A stretch of DNA of 64,000 nucleotides from Echeneis naucrates (taxonomy: Eukaryota; Chordata; Actinopteri; Carangiformes; Echeneidae). The DNA lies in contig NC_042515.1 of NCBI RefSeq assembly GCF_900963305.1, forward strand, positions 12,521,623 through 12,585,622, written 5' to 3'. The position numbers and the translations under genes were made by a program. A model generated the notes under the pieces. It did not search any database and was not told where the DNA came from. It was given only the letters and a program-made list of their open reading frames with translations. Positions within the stretch are counted from its first letter, which is position 1; each line of letters begins with the position of its first letter. This document shows positions 12,458 through 23,700 of this stretch, one piece after another.

Positions 12458-13935
12458 GTAGCCTGATCCCGTCTACTGCAGGAAGGTACGAAAAAGCCTG
12501 AAAGAAAAATGAACTGATGTTTGATGGGATGTCCCGTAATCTGTGATAGCCTGTACTGAGAGACAAATCAGTTTTGCCAATGTTTTCCTGGACTCAAACC
12601 AGGGCTGCAGCATCCATGTGATGTTGATATCAAAAAAAGATTTAGTTTTTTTTTTTTTTTTTAACAGCCTTTCCTCTCTGAAGTGAGTTTAATTTGAGTG
12701 TGAGGTTGCTTTTGATGGATTGAGGGTTAAAAATATGACAAATGAATAAAGAAAACTGTGAGATCTAGACTAAAATAAATGTAGCTAAAGTAGGCCAAGT
12801 CATGGAGTCATTCTCACAGTGAATTCTTACCTTAAAAATAATACATGAACTAAATGGACTCATAATATATAGAAATTAAAGTAGCCACAACCATGACTGA
12901 AACTTATCCTAACCAAAGAGACTTACAATAAAATAAATGTATCTTATAACTAATTCAAAGTTATTTGGTAAAAAAGCAGATCTGAATTTATGTTTGAATA
13001 ACGGACCCACTACAGTGAACCGCTGTGAGAAAATGTTGATTGCTTCCCTGTTAGGGGGACCAAACTACTTTGTGTTTCTGACAGCATTATTTTCTTTGTA
13101 GAGTACAGTGCTCCCTGAAGCTGACTTCCTCTTTCACTTACCCCCAGTTTCACTGTGTTTTAAATAAAAATCCAGTTGAACAGTATACGATCATTGTGAG
13201 AAAAAGCACACTGACTTATGTGTCATCGCTACGAAGCTTTTAGCTGAGTAACTTGCTGCTATGTATCGAGTCTCTCCTGTGGTTCCGTCTGGTACAGTTG
13301 TCTCTGTTTCTTTTCAGACTCTTAAAGCTAATCAATCCGTACTTACATATACAAAGCTCTCCAAGCATCAGAACTTCCTGATTGTTTACAGATTAATGCC
13401 AGCTTGTTGGACTGAAGGGTTTATGTCTCTATGCTGCATTTGCATTCAAACTAACTGTGCTGCAATAAGACTTTTCAGACTCTGCTGTAAATAACTGAAT
13501 ATTGGCTGATGTGTTGAAAAGTGTTCTGCAGTTATATATAATAATAACTTAGTCATTGTTGCTGATTTCTGGTTATAATCTTATTGTCCTCAAGGAATAC
13601 AGGGCATTTCTTTTTTCTCCTCATGATCTTATATTTTAACAGCAACTTGTATGGCTCCTTGTTTCTTCTTCATGAAGTAGTGATTGATGTTCCTCTCCCA
13701 TTTTACACTCAAACCTATCTGTGTTTGTCCAATATGGCTTCTCTGTATCAGGAAGGTTGACACAATGCAGAACTGATATCAGATTTTAGTTCATGACTGA
13801 GTTCTTTCCTTACCTGTTTGTGAGTCTGTTTACATTGTGTGTGTGTGAGAGAGAGAGGTGGCCATCTCCTTTCCATTATTAACATTGTCTGCAAAACTGC
13901 TACAACTGTGTTGTAATAAAACTAATAAAGATATA
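12412..13935 (+). other. nckipsd: nckipsd 3' UTR with (AC)n repeat
   Basis: AT-rich 1.5-kb stretch after the nckipsd stop with no coding sign. It contains an AC repeat at about 12427-12456, a T run at 12645-12662, and a short GT/GA mixed repeat near 13838-13857. It ends at the two polyadenylation signals below, so it is most simply read as one long 3' UTR. Confidence 0.65.
13915..13929 (+). terminator. nckipsd: double AATAAA poly(A) signal of nckipsd
   Basis: Two canonical AATAAA hexamers at 13915-13920 and 13924-13929. A GT-rich patch precedes them and AT-rich non-coding sequence follows. They are the best candidates for the transcript end. Confidence 0.65.
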
Positions 13936-14743
13936 TTTTAACAGTGCAGATGCTCAGATCACTTGCTGTATGATAGAATATTTTTACAGTGTAATGAAAT
14001 CAACTTAAGATTTTGCTAACTCTGTTTCTTAAGGACACGAGACATTAAACAATTAGAGCTTTAATCATATGAAGGGCTAAACAGTCATTTGTGCTTATAT
14101 ATATAGTTGGTCTTTTTATTCATAATATAAGTTTGTATATTCGTTTTAATGTAACCAATTTTTGTTAGATAAAAGATAATGATAATGAGCATTAATGCAA
14201 AAGGTAAAAATAGTTTCTCTGTCTTAATCATCATTTGTCTGGAGCCAAATTCATCTGACATTTGGAGGATGAGTCACAGCCGAGGTTGCCAGTCTGTAGC
14301 ACAAAATAGAGACAACAACCAAACAAACACACTTACTGTTAGAGTCAACAATTAGCCTAATTTGTATGTCTTTGCATTGTGGGAAAAAGTATTAGCCACC
14401 CTGCCACCGTGTGTATCACACATGTATAACTATATAACTATATCAAATATAGTATATATACTTTGTGGGAAAACATTGCATATTATAATTTCATGTCACT
14501 CCCACCTATTTATCTCAATGTGTGCTAAATGAACTTCTTCCACAACATTCTTCTTTATTTACATTTTTATTTTGTAACATAACACAAACACATCTTAAAT
14601 TGCTATAACATAGAATCACATTATTAATAACCATAATATTGTGAGTACACAATGGTTGTTGTTATTATTATATTATTATAGTAGTAGTAGTATTACTAGT
14701 ATTACTTTACCGTTTGTTTATGTTTTAACCATCGTTGTCGATC
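13936..14743. other. AT-rich spacer upstream of slc25a20
   Basis: Very AT-rich intergenic sequence with short TA runs (14095-14105, 14425-14462) and an ATT/AGT triplet stretch at 14655-14705. I see no gene. The slc25a20 promoter should lie in its right end, but no specific element can be called with confidence. Confidence 0.5.
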
Positions 14744-14962
14744 ATGGCGTTTCCACCCGGACACCAAACCGTGACGGACTACAGTAGCGGTGAGTTCCAG
14801 TCAAACCGGTCCGGTGGATAAGTGGGTCAAAGGTCCATCAGACAACAGAGACAGAGTCCACCAGGTGAGCTGCTGTCTTCGTCGGTCTTCTCTCATTTTA
14901 AAACGTGTGTCTTTTTCTCTGCCGTTCAGTTTTTCTTTTCTTCAGCAGACCAGGAAACAAAA

Positions 14963-17900
14963 ATGTCCAAACAGCAGCAGCCGATCAGTCCGCTGAAGAA
15001 CTTCTTCGCCGGAGGTTTTGGAGGAGTCTGTCTCGTCTTCGCTGGACATCCACTGGACACCATTAAAGTGAGTGCTTCCAGTGTGTGTCTGTGTTTGTGT
15101 ATCACTTACACACGACATCTCATATAGGACACATCTATCGCTATAGAGAGACTGCTGATAGTCTGAGCCGCAGGGACGGTGTCCAGTGTTTATGAGTCCA
15201 CTGCTGCAGGGACGGTGTCCAGTGTTTATGAGTCCACTGCTGCAGGGACGGTGTCCAATGTTTGTGAGTCCACTGCTGCAGGGACGGTGTCCAATGTTTA
15301 TGAGTCCACTGCTGCAGGGACGGTGTCCAGTGTTTATGAGTCCACTGCTGCAGGGACGGTGTCCAATGTTTGTGAGTCCACTGCTGCAGGGACGGTGTCC
15401 AGTGTTTATGAGTCCACTGCTTCAGGGACGGTGTCCAGTGTTTATGAGTCCACTGCTGCAGGGACGGTGTCCAGTGTTTATGAGTCCACTGCTGCAGGGA
15501 CGGTGTCCAGTGTTTATGAGTCCACTGCTGCAGGGACGGTGTCCAGTGTTTATGAGTCCACTGCTTCAGGGACGGTGTCCAGTGTTTATGAGTCCACTGC
15601 TGCAGGGATGGTGTCCAGTGTTTGTGAGTCCACTGCTGCAGGGACGGTGTCCAATGTTTGTGAGTCCACTGCCGCAGGGACGGTGTCCAATGTTTATGAG
15701 TCCACTGCTGCTGGGACCGTGTCCACTCACTGCTTATGTCCACTGCTGCAGGGACCGTGTCCACTCACTGCTTATGTCCACTGCTGCAGGGACCGTGTCC
15801 ACTCACTGCTTATGTCCGCTGCTGCAGGGACCATGTCCACTGCTTATGTCCACTGCTGCAGGGACCGTGTCCACTGCTTATGTCCACTGCTGCAGGGACC
15901 GTGTCCACTGCTTATGTCCACTGCTGCAGGGACCATGTCCACTGCTTATGTCCACTGCCGCAGGGACGGTGTCCAATGTTTATGAGTCCACTGCTGCTGG
16001 GACCGTGTCCACTCATTGCTTATGTCCACTGCTGCAGGGACCGTGTCCACTCACTGCTTATGTCCACTGCTGCAGGGACGGTGTCCACTCACTGCTTATG
16101 TCCACTGCTGCAGGGACCGTGTCCACTGCTTATGTCCACTGCTGCAGCCTTTCCATCCACAGTGTGTTTGCTGACTCAGCTCAGTGCTTTAGTTCGGAAG
16201 CTTCTGGATGGAGTTGCACTTGAATCAGCACCAACATGCTGTCTTATACTTCATTATGACAAACAGATACCAACAGTCCAGGACTCCCTGTCTGTCCAAC
16301 TGATTTCTTTCTTTTTGTTTGTGTAAGCCTGGAGAAACAAACTGTAAACACAGTGAGCAAACAGTTGCCTATTTACAAATCCATCAGTCACAGACCAACT
16401 ATAGTGTTATCCAATATTCTTATTCTAACCTGCTGGAGTGTGTTCATCTGTCAGGGCAGTTCTGAATAACATTTGTTGTGGGCTTCAAATCTTTCATCAT
16501 GTGGCAGGCTTTGGTGGTTAAGTGGTTCGTGTGTTAGCACGGTTGTGTTGTAATTTTCTTCGTGTGAAGTCCTAAAAAAACCCCACATGTTTTTCTCTCA
16601 GGTGCGTTTACAGACTCAGCCCAAGCCCAAACCTGGGGAGAGCCTCATTTATGCCGGGACCATTGACTGTTTCAAAAAGACTTTAGCCAAAGAGGTGAGG
16701 ATGCTTGCAGGGTTAAAGAAAGATCAGATGAACTGTGATGACGTTTTTTTCCTCTCCTGCCGATGTTTCCTTGTTGTCTTCTTGTCTTTCAGGGTGTGAA
16801 AGGGCTTTATAAAGGTATGGCTGCCCCAATCATTGGAGTCACACCCATGTTTGCCGTCTGTTTTTTTGGATTTGGACTCGGCAAGAAACTACAACAGAAA
16901 ACTCCTGATGACATCCTGACGTAGGTCATTGCTCTGGACGAGGTTATTTATTTTCACTGTTATCAGAATCAGCCTTCTTCACTCTTCCCCTTCAGGTATC
17001 CTCAGCTGTTTGCTGCAGGGATGTTGTCTGGTGTGTTCACTACAGCCATCATGGCTCCTGGAGAGCGAATCAAATGCCTCCTACAGGTTAGTGCTTACTG
17101 GATGTGTTTGTACTCATAATCTCTAAACCACGAGGAATTGATTCCTCTTGCCAATTGCCAATCTTATTGTTAGAAAAGAGTGTAAAATGGTGTGTTTGTG
17201 TGTGCTTGTGTCACAGATCCAGGCATCAACTGGGGAAGTGAAGTATGCTGGACCCATGGACTGTGTCAAACAGCTGTACCGAGACTCTGGGATCAGGGGA
17301 ATCTACAAAGGCACTGCTTTGACTCTCATGAGAGGTGCTTCTTTACTTTGATGAATCCTGAACAACTTGCTGAATTTGATGCTTCAAGATGGTTGAGCTT
17401 TGAAGGTGTGCTCATTAAAAAAAGGAGGGGGGGACTTTATGAAAAAGAGCCAGACTTAGACCTGTGAATAAACAGTACCTGTAGGAGGTTTTTGCTAGTC
17501 TTGGATTTCCACTCTTGCTGCCAGTTCTTTTTCCCTGATGCAGTTTGTCTTCATCATTTGACATATTTCATATTTGAAGCTCTGCTACATTTCTGCTGTC
17601 TGCTGTTTGATGAATGAGTTAATATGACTTTTTTTTTAACTGCATTGATAATTAGAATCAAATCAGTGATTCTAACTCACTGTAGGTTGTTGTCTGCGTG
17701 CCAAACAAGCACTTGTTTAATTGTCCCTGTTTTATATTCAAACTTAGATGTTCCAGCGAGTGGGATGTATTTCATGTCTTACGAGTGGCTGAAGAACCTC
17801 CTCACACCTGCAGGAAGAAGGTGTATATTTGTTTTTTCTCTCAGTAATCAGACCAATGTGCTTTAAAAAGACCCGAGCAGTTGATCCTGCTGTCGTTTCT

Positions 17901-18882
17901 CTGCAGCCATAACGAACTCAGCATCCCCAGCGTGCTGTTTGCTGGAGGAATGGCTGGGATCTTTAACTGGGCAGTCGCCATTCCACCTGATGTTCTCAAG
18001 TCTCGTTTCCAGACAGGTTTGCTCTTTAATTCATTTCAGTATTTGTTTTGAGTTACATACTTTTTAAAAAGTATTTTTGTAGTTCCTATTATATATTATA
18101 TATAACTATTACAGAAGAGAGTTGATATTTCGGGCAAATCCCAGATCTGCCAGATTTTTTTGTCTCTTGTCTCTTTTTTGCTATATAGTTTCTAGTCTGA
18201 GATGTTGTGTAGGCTCAGTTAGGGGTGGCGTGGTTTTGCAGTTTACACGGGCAGGCTTTGATTGTTTACATGTTTTGTTTTCTATATATCTTTACCATTA
18301 GCTCCTGAGGGAAAATATCCCAACGGCTTTCGGGATGTTCTGCGGGAGCTGATCAGAGAGGAAGGTGTGGGCTCGCTGTACAAAGGATTCACTGCTGTCA
18401 TGCTTAGAGCTTTCCCTGCAAATGCAGTGAGTATATTTTTTCTTAGTAATGTTGTGACAGTGAGTAACTGTATGGTTCAATAGCACGAGCACAAAGATGA
18501 AGAAGAGGATTTGACTATGATTTGATATTTGATATAAAGAACAGCACACAGATATCAGTGTCACTAAGCTGGTTCAATAAAGTTAAAGTTAAAAAAAGTT
18601 GAAAATTTAAAACACGCACTTCAGAGTGAAGTTTCCATTTTAAAGATCAGAGTATGAGCAAAAGCCAAAGTCATACATGAACCATTTTAACATGCTGACA
18701 TGGCTTTTTTTTTTTATAAGCTCAATGGACTATATATAGATATATATGCACAAAAAAACATGTTTCATGGTATATGTATATAACACACTAAGTGCTAACT
18801 TTTTTTTTCTTGTGTTCAGGCTTGTTTCTTAGGATTTGAGCTCGCAATGAAGTTCCTAAACTGGTTAGCGCCAAACTTGTAA
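14963..18882 (+). CDS. slc25a20: mitochondrial carnitine/acylcarnitine carrier
   Basis: Inner-membrane antiporter that brings acylcarnitines into the matrix in exchange for carnitine, feeding fatty-acid beta-oxidation. Nine coding exons: 14963-15067, 16602-16694, 16793-16920, 16996-17086, 17217-17334, 17748-17820, 17907-18016, 18302-18426 and 18820-18882. They join in phase to 301 residues, the same length as human. All three carrier repeats are present, with their PX[DE]XX[KR] signatures: [11 protein letters not shown] (about residue 29), [11 protein letters not shown] (about 130) and [11 protein letters not shown] (about 230). The start chosen aligns [13 protein letters not shown] with human MADQPKPISPLKN. 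A 5' splice acceptor at 14945 lies just upstream, so the start codon is in the second exon of the transcript. An in-frame upstream ATG is discussed in the findings. Same-strand neighbour of prkar2a, as in human 3p21. Confidence 0.97.
15177..16146 (+). repeat. 36-bp minisatellite with a 32-bp variant, in slc25a20 intron 1
   Basis: About 27 tandem units fill nearly 1 kb. The left part, to about 15716, is a regular 36-bp unit containing TGAGTCCACTGCTGCAGGG with a few recurring variants (TTTATG or TTTGTG; GCTGCA or GCTTCA). The right part alternates a 36-bp form containing CACTCACTGCTTATGTCC with a 32-bp form lacking the CTCA. One unit near 15960-16000 has the left-type sequence inside the right part, a sign of unequal exchange or conversion. 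Because 36 is a multiple of three, long stretches stay open in several frames on both strands. None of these resembles a gene. Confidence 0.97.
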
Positions 18883-19453
18883 TGACGGCTCAGCATCACC
18901 TCATGTCTGAATCCCAGGAAGAGAAGTGTGTAAGAAATCGATGGTATTATTAGTGCACACTCAGAGATTCAAATCATATAAAGAGGTTTTACTAATTTTT
19001 CCAAAAATCCACTTGATTATCTTTGATAACTTGTGTCGCTGTTGAACATGCACATCACGCCTGCTGAGAGTTCAGTGGAGACACTGACTCTGTATCAAAG
19101 CCAGTACAGAAACACACAAACAAACAAATGTTTGCACTCCTTTTTGTTTTACGTGTTTTTGATTTATTTCAAATTCCACATTTTTTTATCGAGGAAAAGG
19201 AGTAAATTGAACATTTTGTGCCTTACCTTTTGTTACCTTAAAGCAAGTGTACATATCAGGGAAAAGGTGCACTTTGTCGTACTGTGTGTTCAGTCTCAGG
19301 AGTACACGCCTTACAGATTGTCTGTGCATCCTGTACGGTCACACGCCACATCAGTGACCGCTGATATTTCACTTTCTGTTTGTTTAATGTGAAACTCTGA
19401 TCGTAGTCATCATGAGATTGATTGAACAGTTTTCGAATGTTGATATGTATAGA
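18883..19453 (+). other. slc25a20: slc25a20 3' UTR
   Basis: Non-coding sequence from the stop codon to the AATAAA at 19454. No repeat family is seen. Confidence 0.6.
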
Positions 19454-19459
19454 AATAAA
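19454..19459 (+). terminator. slc25a20: putative slc25a20 poly(A) signal
   Basis: Canonical AATAAA about 570 bases after the stop codon, the first on this strand after slc25a20. Assigned by position. Confidence 0.55.
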
Positions 19460-19917
19460 AAGCAGAATCCATATTTAAAAATTGGACTGTGTAGCACATC
19501 TTATTCGGGTTAACTGAAAAATCCAAATATGAATATTGTTCCTGTCCTAAAACATTGTAGACATGAATGTTCCTGCCTATGAAGCCATGAACGCCATAAA
19601 TGGAAAATGAAGCAAATAACTGTCAAAATTTAAAAGAGAAAATTCATATTATCACAACGATAGTGTGAATAATATCAGTTCAGTCATAAGTGGAAGATAG
19701 CTCTGTGTTTTTTCTGCCCAGGCTATTTATTTGCAGAAGTTGAACCTTTGACCAAGACCAAGAGATAAATAACAACGATCTGGTTTTGATAACCTAAAGC
19801 AACCGAAGGATTAATCAAGTGAGTCTTCTGAACAGGTGAAATCAAAAACCTGAGCTTTCCTACTAAAAACCACATATAGGTTTAATTTTTCTTTTTTTGG
19901 AATTCAGGGTCACAGAT

Positions 19918-20252
19918 TTGTTGGCATAGTGCTTAGCACCGTTGCACCACAACAAAAATGTTGCGTGTTCAGTTTCCCGGCCTGGGGCCTTTCTGTGCAG
20001 AGTTTTCATGTTCTCCCCGTGCCTGTGTGTGTTTCCTCCCACCGTCCAAAGACATCATGTTTGGGTTAACTGACTCTAAACTGTCCGTAGGTGTGAGTGG
20101 TTGTCGGTCTCTGTGTGTCTCTGTGTGTCTCTGTGTGTTGGCCCTGTGATGGACTGCTGACATGTCCAGGCTGTAGTCCGCCCTCGCCCAGAGTGAGCTC
20201 TGGGCCCTGTGACCTGGAAATGGATCAGAGGCAGAATATGAATGAATAAATA
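19918..20252 (+). mobile_element. SINE-like interspersed repeat, copy 1
   Basis: A unit I recognise as common in fish genomes. The head has GTGCTTAGCACC, the middle reads GGCCTGGGGCCTTTCTGTG then CATGTTCTCCCCGTG and CCGTCCAAAGACAT, and the tail reads GGCCCTGTGATGGACTG then GACCTGGAAATGGATC followed by GAATGAATAAAT. A second copy starts 1.1 kb downstream. It lies in the slc25a20 to prkar2a spacer. The family name is not asserted. Confidence 0.7.
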
Positions 20253-20745
20253 ATTTCTTACTTTATTTTCTAGTAGGCTTGTATGGTTTTAAAGTTTGAA
20301 TTGGAAAACATACTCCTCATACCAAAGATTTCCACGGTGTCTATGTAGTGAGGCTTTTTCTTACAGAGGTCAACTTCAGGCTGACCTCCATCATAAATGC
20401 TAAGATGTCCTCTCTGCATGCTGTGTCTTTTCCAAATCATCAACTTCTGATGTGCAATCCCTTCGATAGCCTAATTACAAGTGATGTGAAAAGTCCAGGT
20501 CAATACTTTCCAACAGGCTGTGCTGAATAAAGAAATCAATAAGCTGCTGAATGAGAGCGAGGGAGGAGTTAGTTTGCTCCCATGATGAAGGCCTGGACAA
20601 AAGATCGTATTAGATCTGTTGGACATTTTTTAGACTCACTACGATTTGATATTTCAGGTGTGAACAACTGAGCTCATTGGAAATGTGGGTCCTCTAGAGT
20701 TTATTGGTTCATTGTTCATGATCAAATTCAAATCTCTGCTGCTGA
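20253..20745. other. prkar2a: prkar2a upstream region
   Basis: Spacer between the SINE-like repeat and the prkar2a start codon. It should hold the promoter and 5' UTR of prkar2a. No TATA box or CpG-rich core is obvious, and nothing else is recognised. Confidence 0.45.
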
Positions 20746-23700
20746 ATGATGACTAATATTGGGATACCAGCTGGTTTGAAAGAGCTCTTGCAGGGATTCA
20801 CTGTGGAGGTGCTTCGCCGCAGGCCACCAAACATTGCTGAATTTGGGGTGCAGTATTTCACACATGTTTTTGAAAACCAAAGAAATGACCAACGAGCCAA
20901 GAAATGCAGCAGCAAACCAGCAAGAAAAGGCATCACCTTTGAAATACACAACTCGAAGGATGAAGAGGAGGAAGATTCTGTCAGTAAGTATATTGTTTTG
21001 TTTGTTTTCTGCTCTAGCGGAAAATATTACTTCAATGACGTCTTACAAATTTACTAAGTTTGTTTGTGGTTAGAACTGTTGCCTAACCTGACCTTTACTT
21101 CTGCCCCACAACAGAAAGGTTGTAGGTTTGATTCCCGGGCCCTGGGGCCTTTCTGTGAGGAGTTTGCATGTTCTCCCCATGTTTGCGTGGGCTTCCTCCC
21201 ATCATCCCAAGACATGCATGTTGGGACCGTTCCCTTGTCCCCTAATGTGAGCCGGGATTGGCTCCAGCACCCCCACGACCCTGAAATGGATAAGCGATAG
21301 AAGACGAGTGAATGAATGAATGCATTGATGCATTTCAAACATTGCAGTCAGACAGATGTCCATGTGAAAGAAAAACTAGGCTCTGTTCTGTGAACAGGCA
21401 TAAAACTGATGGCTCTAACTACGATGAGCACATAGGAGGTTAAAATGTGTGCAGAAATGGAAAGTAACCAGCACACACACGTCACAGGAGCTGGAGCAGT
21501 ACAGTGGGATGACCTTCAACAGTCCTGTGAAGTAATCAAATATATTCACCACCGTCTCTCTCCACAGAGTCCACCACACACAAATACAACCGCAGAGTTT
21601 CAGGTCAGTAGATGGAACCTAAAATGTGATGAATATTAATGCGTGCACAGCGTCACATTGTTTTAGTTTGCTTGTCCTGCTGTAGTTTGTGCAGAGGCGT
21701 ACAACCCTGATGATGATGAGGACGATGATGCAGAGCCCCGAGTGGTGCATCCCAAAACAGACGAGCAGCGCCGCAGACTCCAGGATGCGTGCAAAGATAT
21801 TTTACTGTTTAAAACACTAGACCAGGTACAGCAGGTTGTATATTAGAAGAATAAAAAATGATGGCTCCTCTTGAAAACACAAAGACAAGCACGTAATGTT
21901 ATATTCTCCTCTTTTCTCTTATCTTCCATTTTATGTTCTTATTAAATCTTACATGTTTTCTTAAATACTTGATCCCCTTCTCTGCCTTATATAAAGCACT
22001 TTTGGAAGAAGCAACACACATAAACCTGGTGAATGTCCTGCAGGAGCAGTCCTCTGAGGTTCTGGATGCCATGTTTGAGGTCCTGGTCAAACCTCAGGAG
22101 CACATCATTGACCAAGGAGATGATGGGGATAATTTCTATGTCATAGAGAAGTGAGTGAGAGATTTCAAAATTTCTTTCAAACATTTAAATTAGAATAAGT
22201 TGTGTTTTGATAATGGCCCTTCCCCCCTCCTGTGTCTTGCATTATTTCCAGGGGTGTATATGATATTTTTGTGCAGAAGGAAGGAGTCCCTGTTCAAGTT
22301 GGAAAATATGACAACAAGGGAAGTTTTGGTGAGCTGGCTCTGATGTACAACACGCCCCGAGCTGCCACAATCATTGCAACTCAAGAGGGCGCCCTGTGGG
22401 GCTTGGTGAGTGCAACAAAGGGAGATAACTATCACGTATCATGTGAGAAAAAGACACAGGACAATGTACACATTTAATTTCATAATTCTCTTACAGCCCA
22501 AAATAATTCCATTTATAATAGCGGTGCATAAATACTAAATTTGCTCACAGAAATGTTAACAGTGCCTCATCAGGTCCTGTTGCCACGTCTGTGTGTGTGC
22601 AACCTTTGTCCCACACTCATATAGGAATAAAGTCAACGAAAGGGTGAATTGGCAATAAAGTGCTCTCATATTCATATCATATATTAAGTCAGTACTCCAC
22701 CTGTGGCTCTCTGAAGCATTAATGAGAGTTATTATTGTTGTTATTAATACATTTGTATTAAGGAAGATCAGTAACACACCAAGTCTGTTTTTCGCCCATA
22801 ACATTTCCTGTCATTTTTACTTGTTGGCTTTTTTTTTTTTTTTTACAAATACAAAGTCTATCTGCTTTTGTGGCCTAACTTGGACATCCAGTAGTCCTGC
22901 AGCCTTGTGGCAAGGACGTGACATGTGCCAAACCTCGGTTCTTTATTATATTAATAATTGCCCCTGTTCACAACTATTCCAACAATGGAAACTCACCATG
23001 ATCAATCATTTTCAATGTGTTTATTACAGTATGTGATAAAATTATATAACATCCAGCAGCTATCCTGCCAAATATAGTCTAGTACATTTCTACTTAATGC
23101 CATTTTATTGGCTGAAGCATTTATTGAAAGCAAACAAAGATGTGAAGCATTTTCCAAGTACATCTGGAGGACCACTGAAAAGTGGCACTGATGAGGAATG
23201 AACCAAGAACAGCTTTTTTTATTTTATTTTATTTTTTTTATTTGGTTGTTATGATATTTTTTCAGGATCGAGCCACATTTCACAGACTGATTGTGAAAAA
23301 CAATGCAAAGAAGAGGAAGATGTACGAGGCCTTCATCGACTGTGTTCCTCTCCTGAACTCCCTGGAGGTTGGTTTAGATACAGACATTTTGGGCCATTTG
23401 ATCAATTTGTAATGTAATTTCAAGTGTGCTTTTGTTTTCTTCTCACCAGCTGTGTGAAAGAATGAAGATTGTTGATGTTTTGGGAGGACGAGGATTCAAA
23501 GATGGAGAGCGAATAATTACACAAGTACAGTCTTGGGACATCTGTTGCTGTGTTTCTACTTACTTATTGTTTTGGATGGACCTGATAGGCGAGGTGTTTC
23601 TGCTGCTCTCTGTCTGCAGGGGGACAAAGCTGACTGTTTCTATATTGTGGAATCAGGAGAGGTGAAGATAATGATAAAGACCAATGTAAGTGCAGTGGTA

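Noticed and set aside
15141-16326. Several open frames of 200-345 codons on both strands
   Set aside because: They translate the 36/32-bp minisatellite in slc25a20 intron 1; frames are open only because the unit length is a multiple of three.
16505-16560. Possible head fragment of the SINE-like repeat (GTTAGCACGGTTGTG)
   Set aside because: Too short and degenerate to separate from chance similarity.
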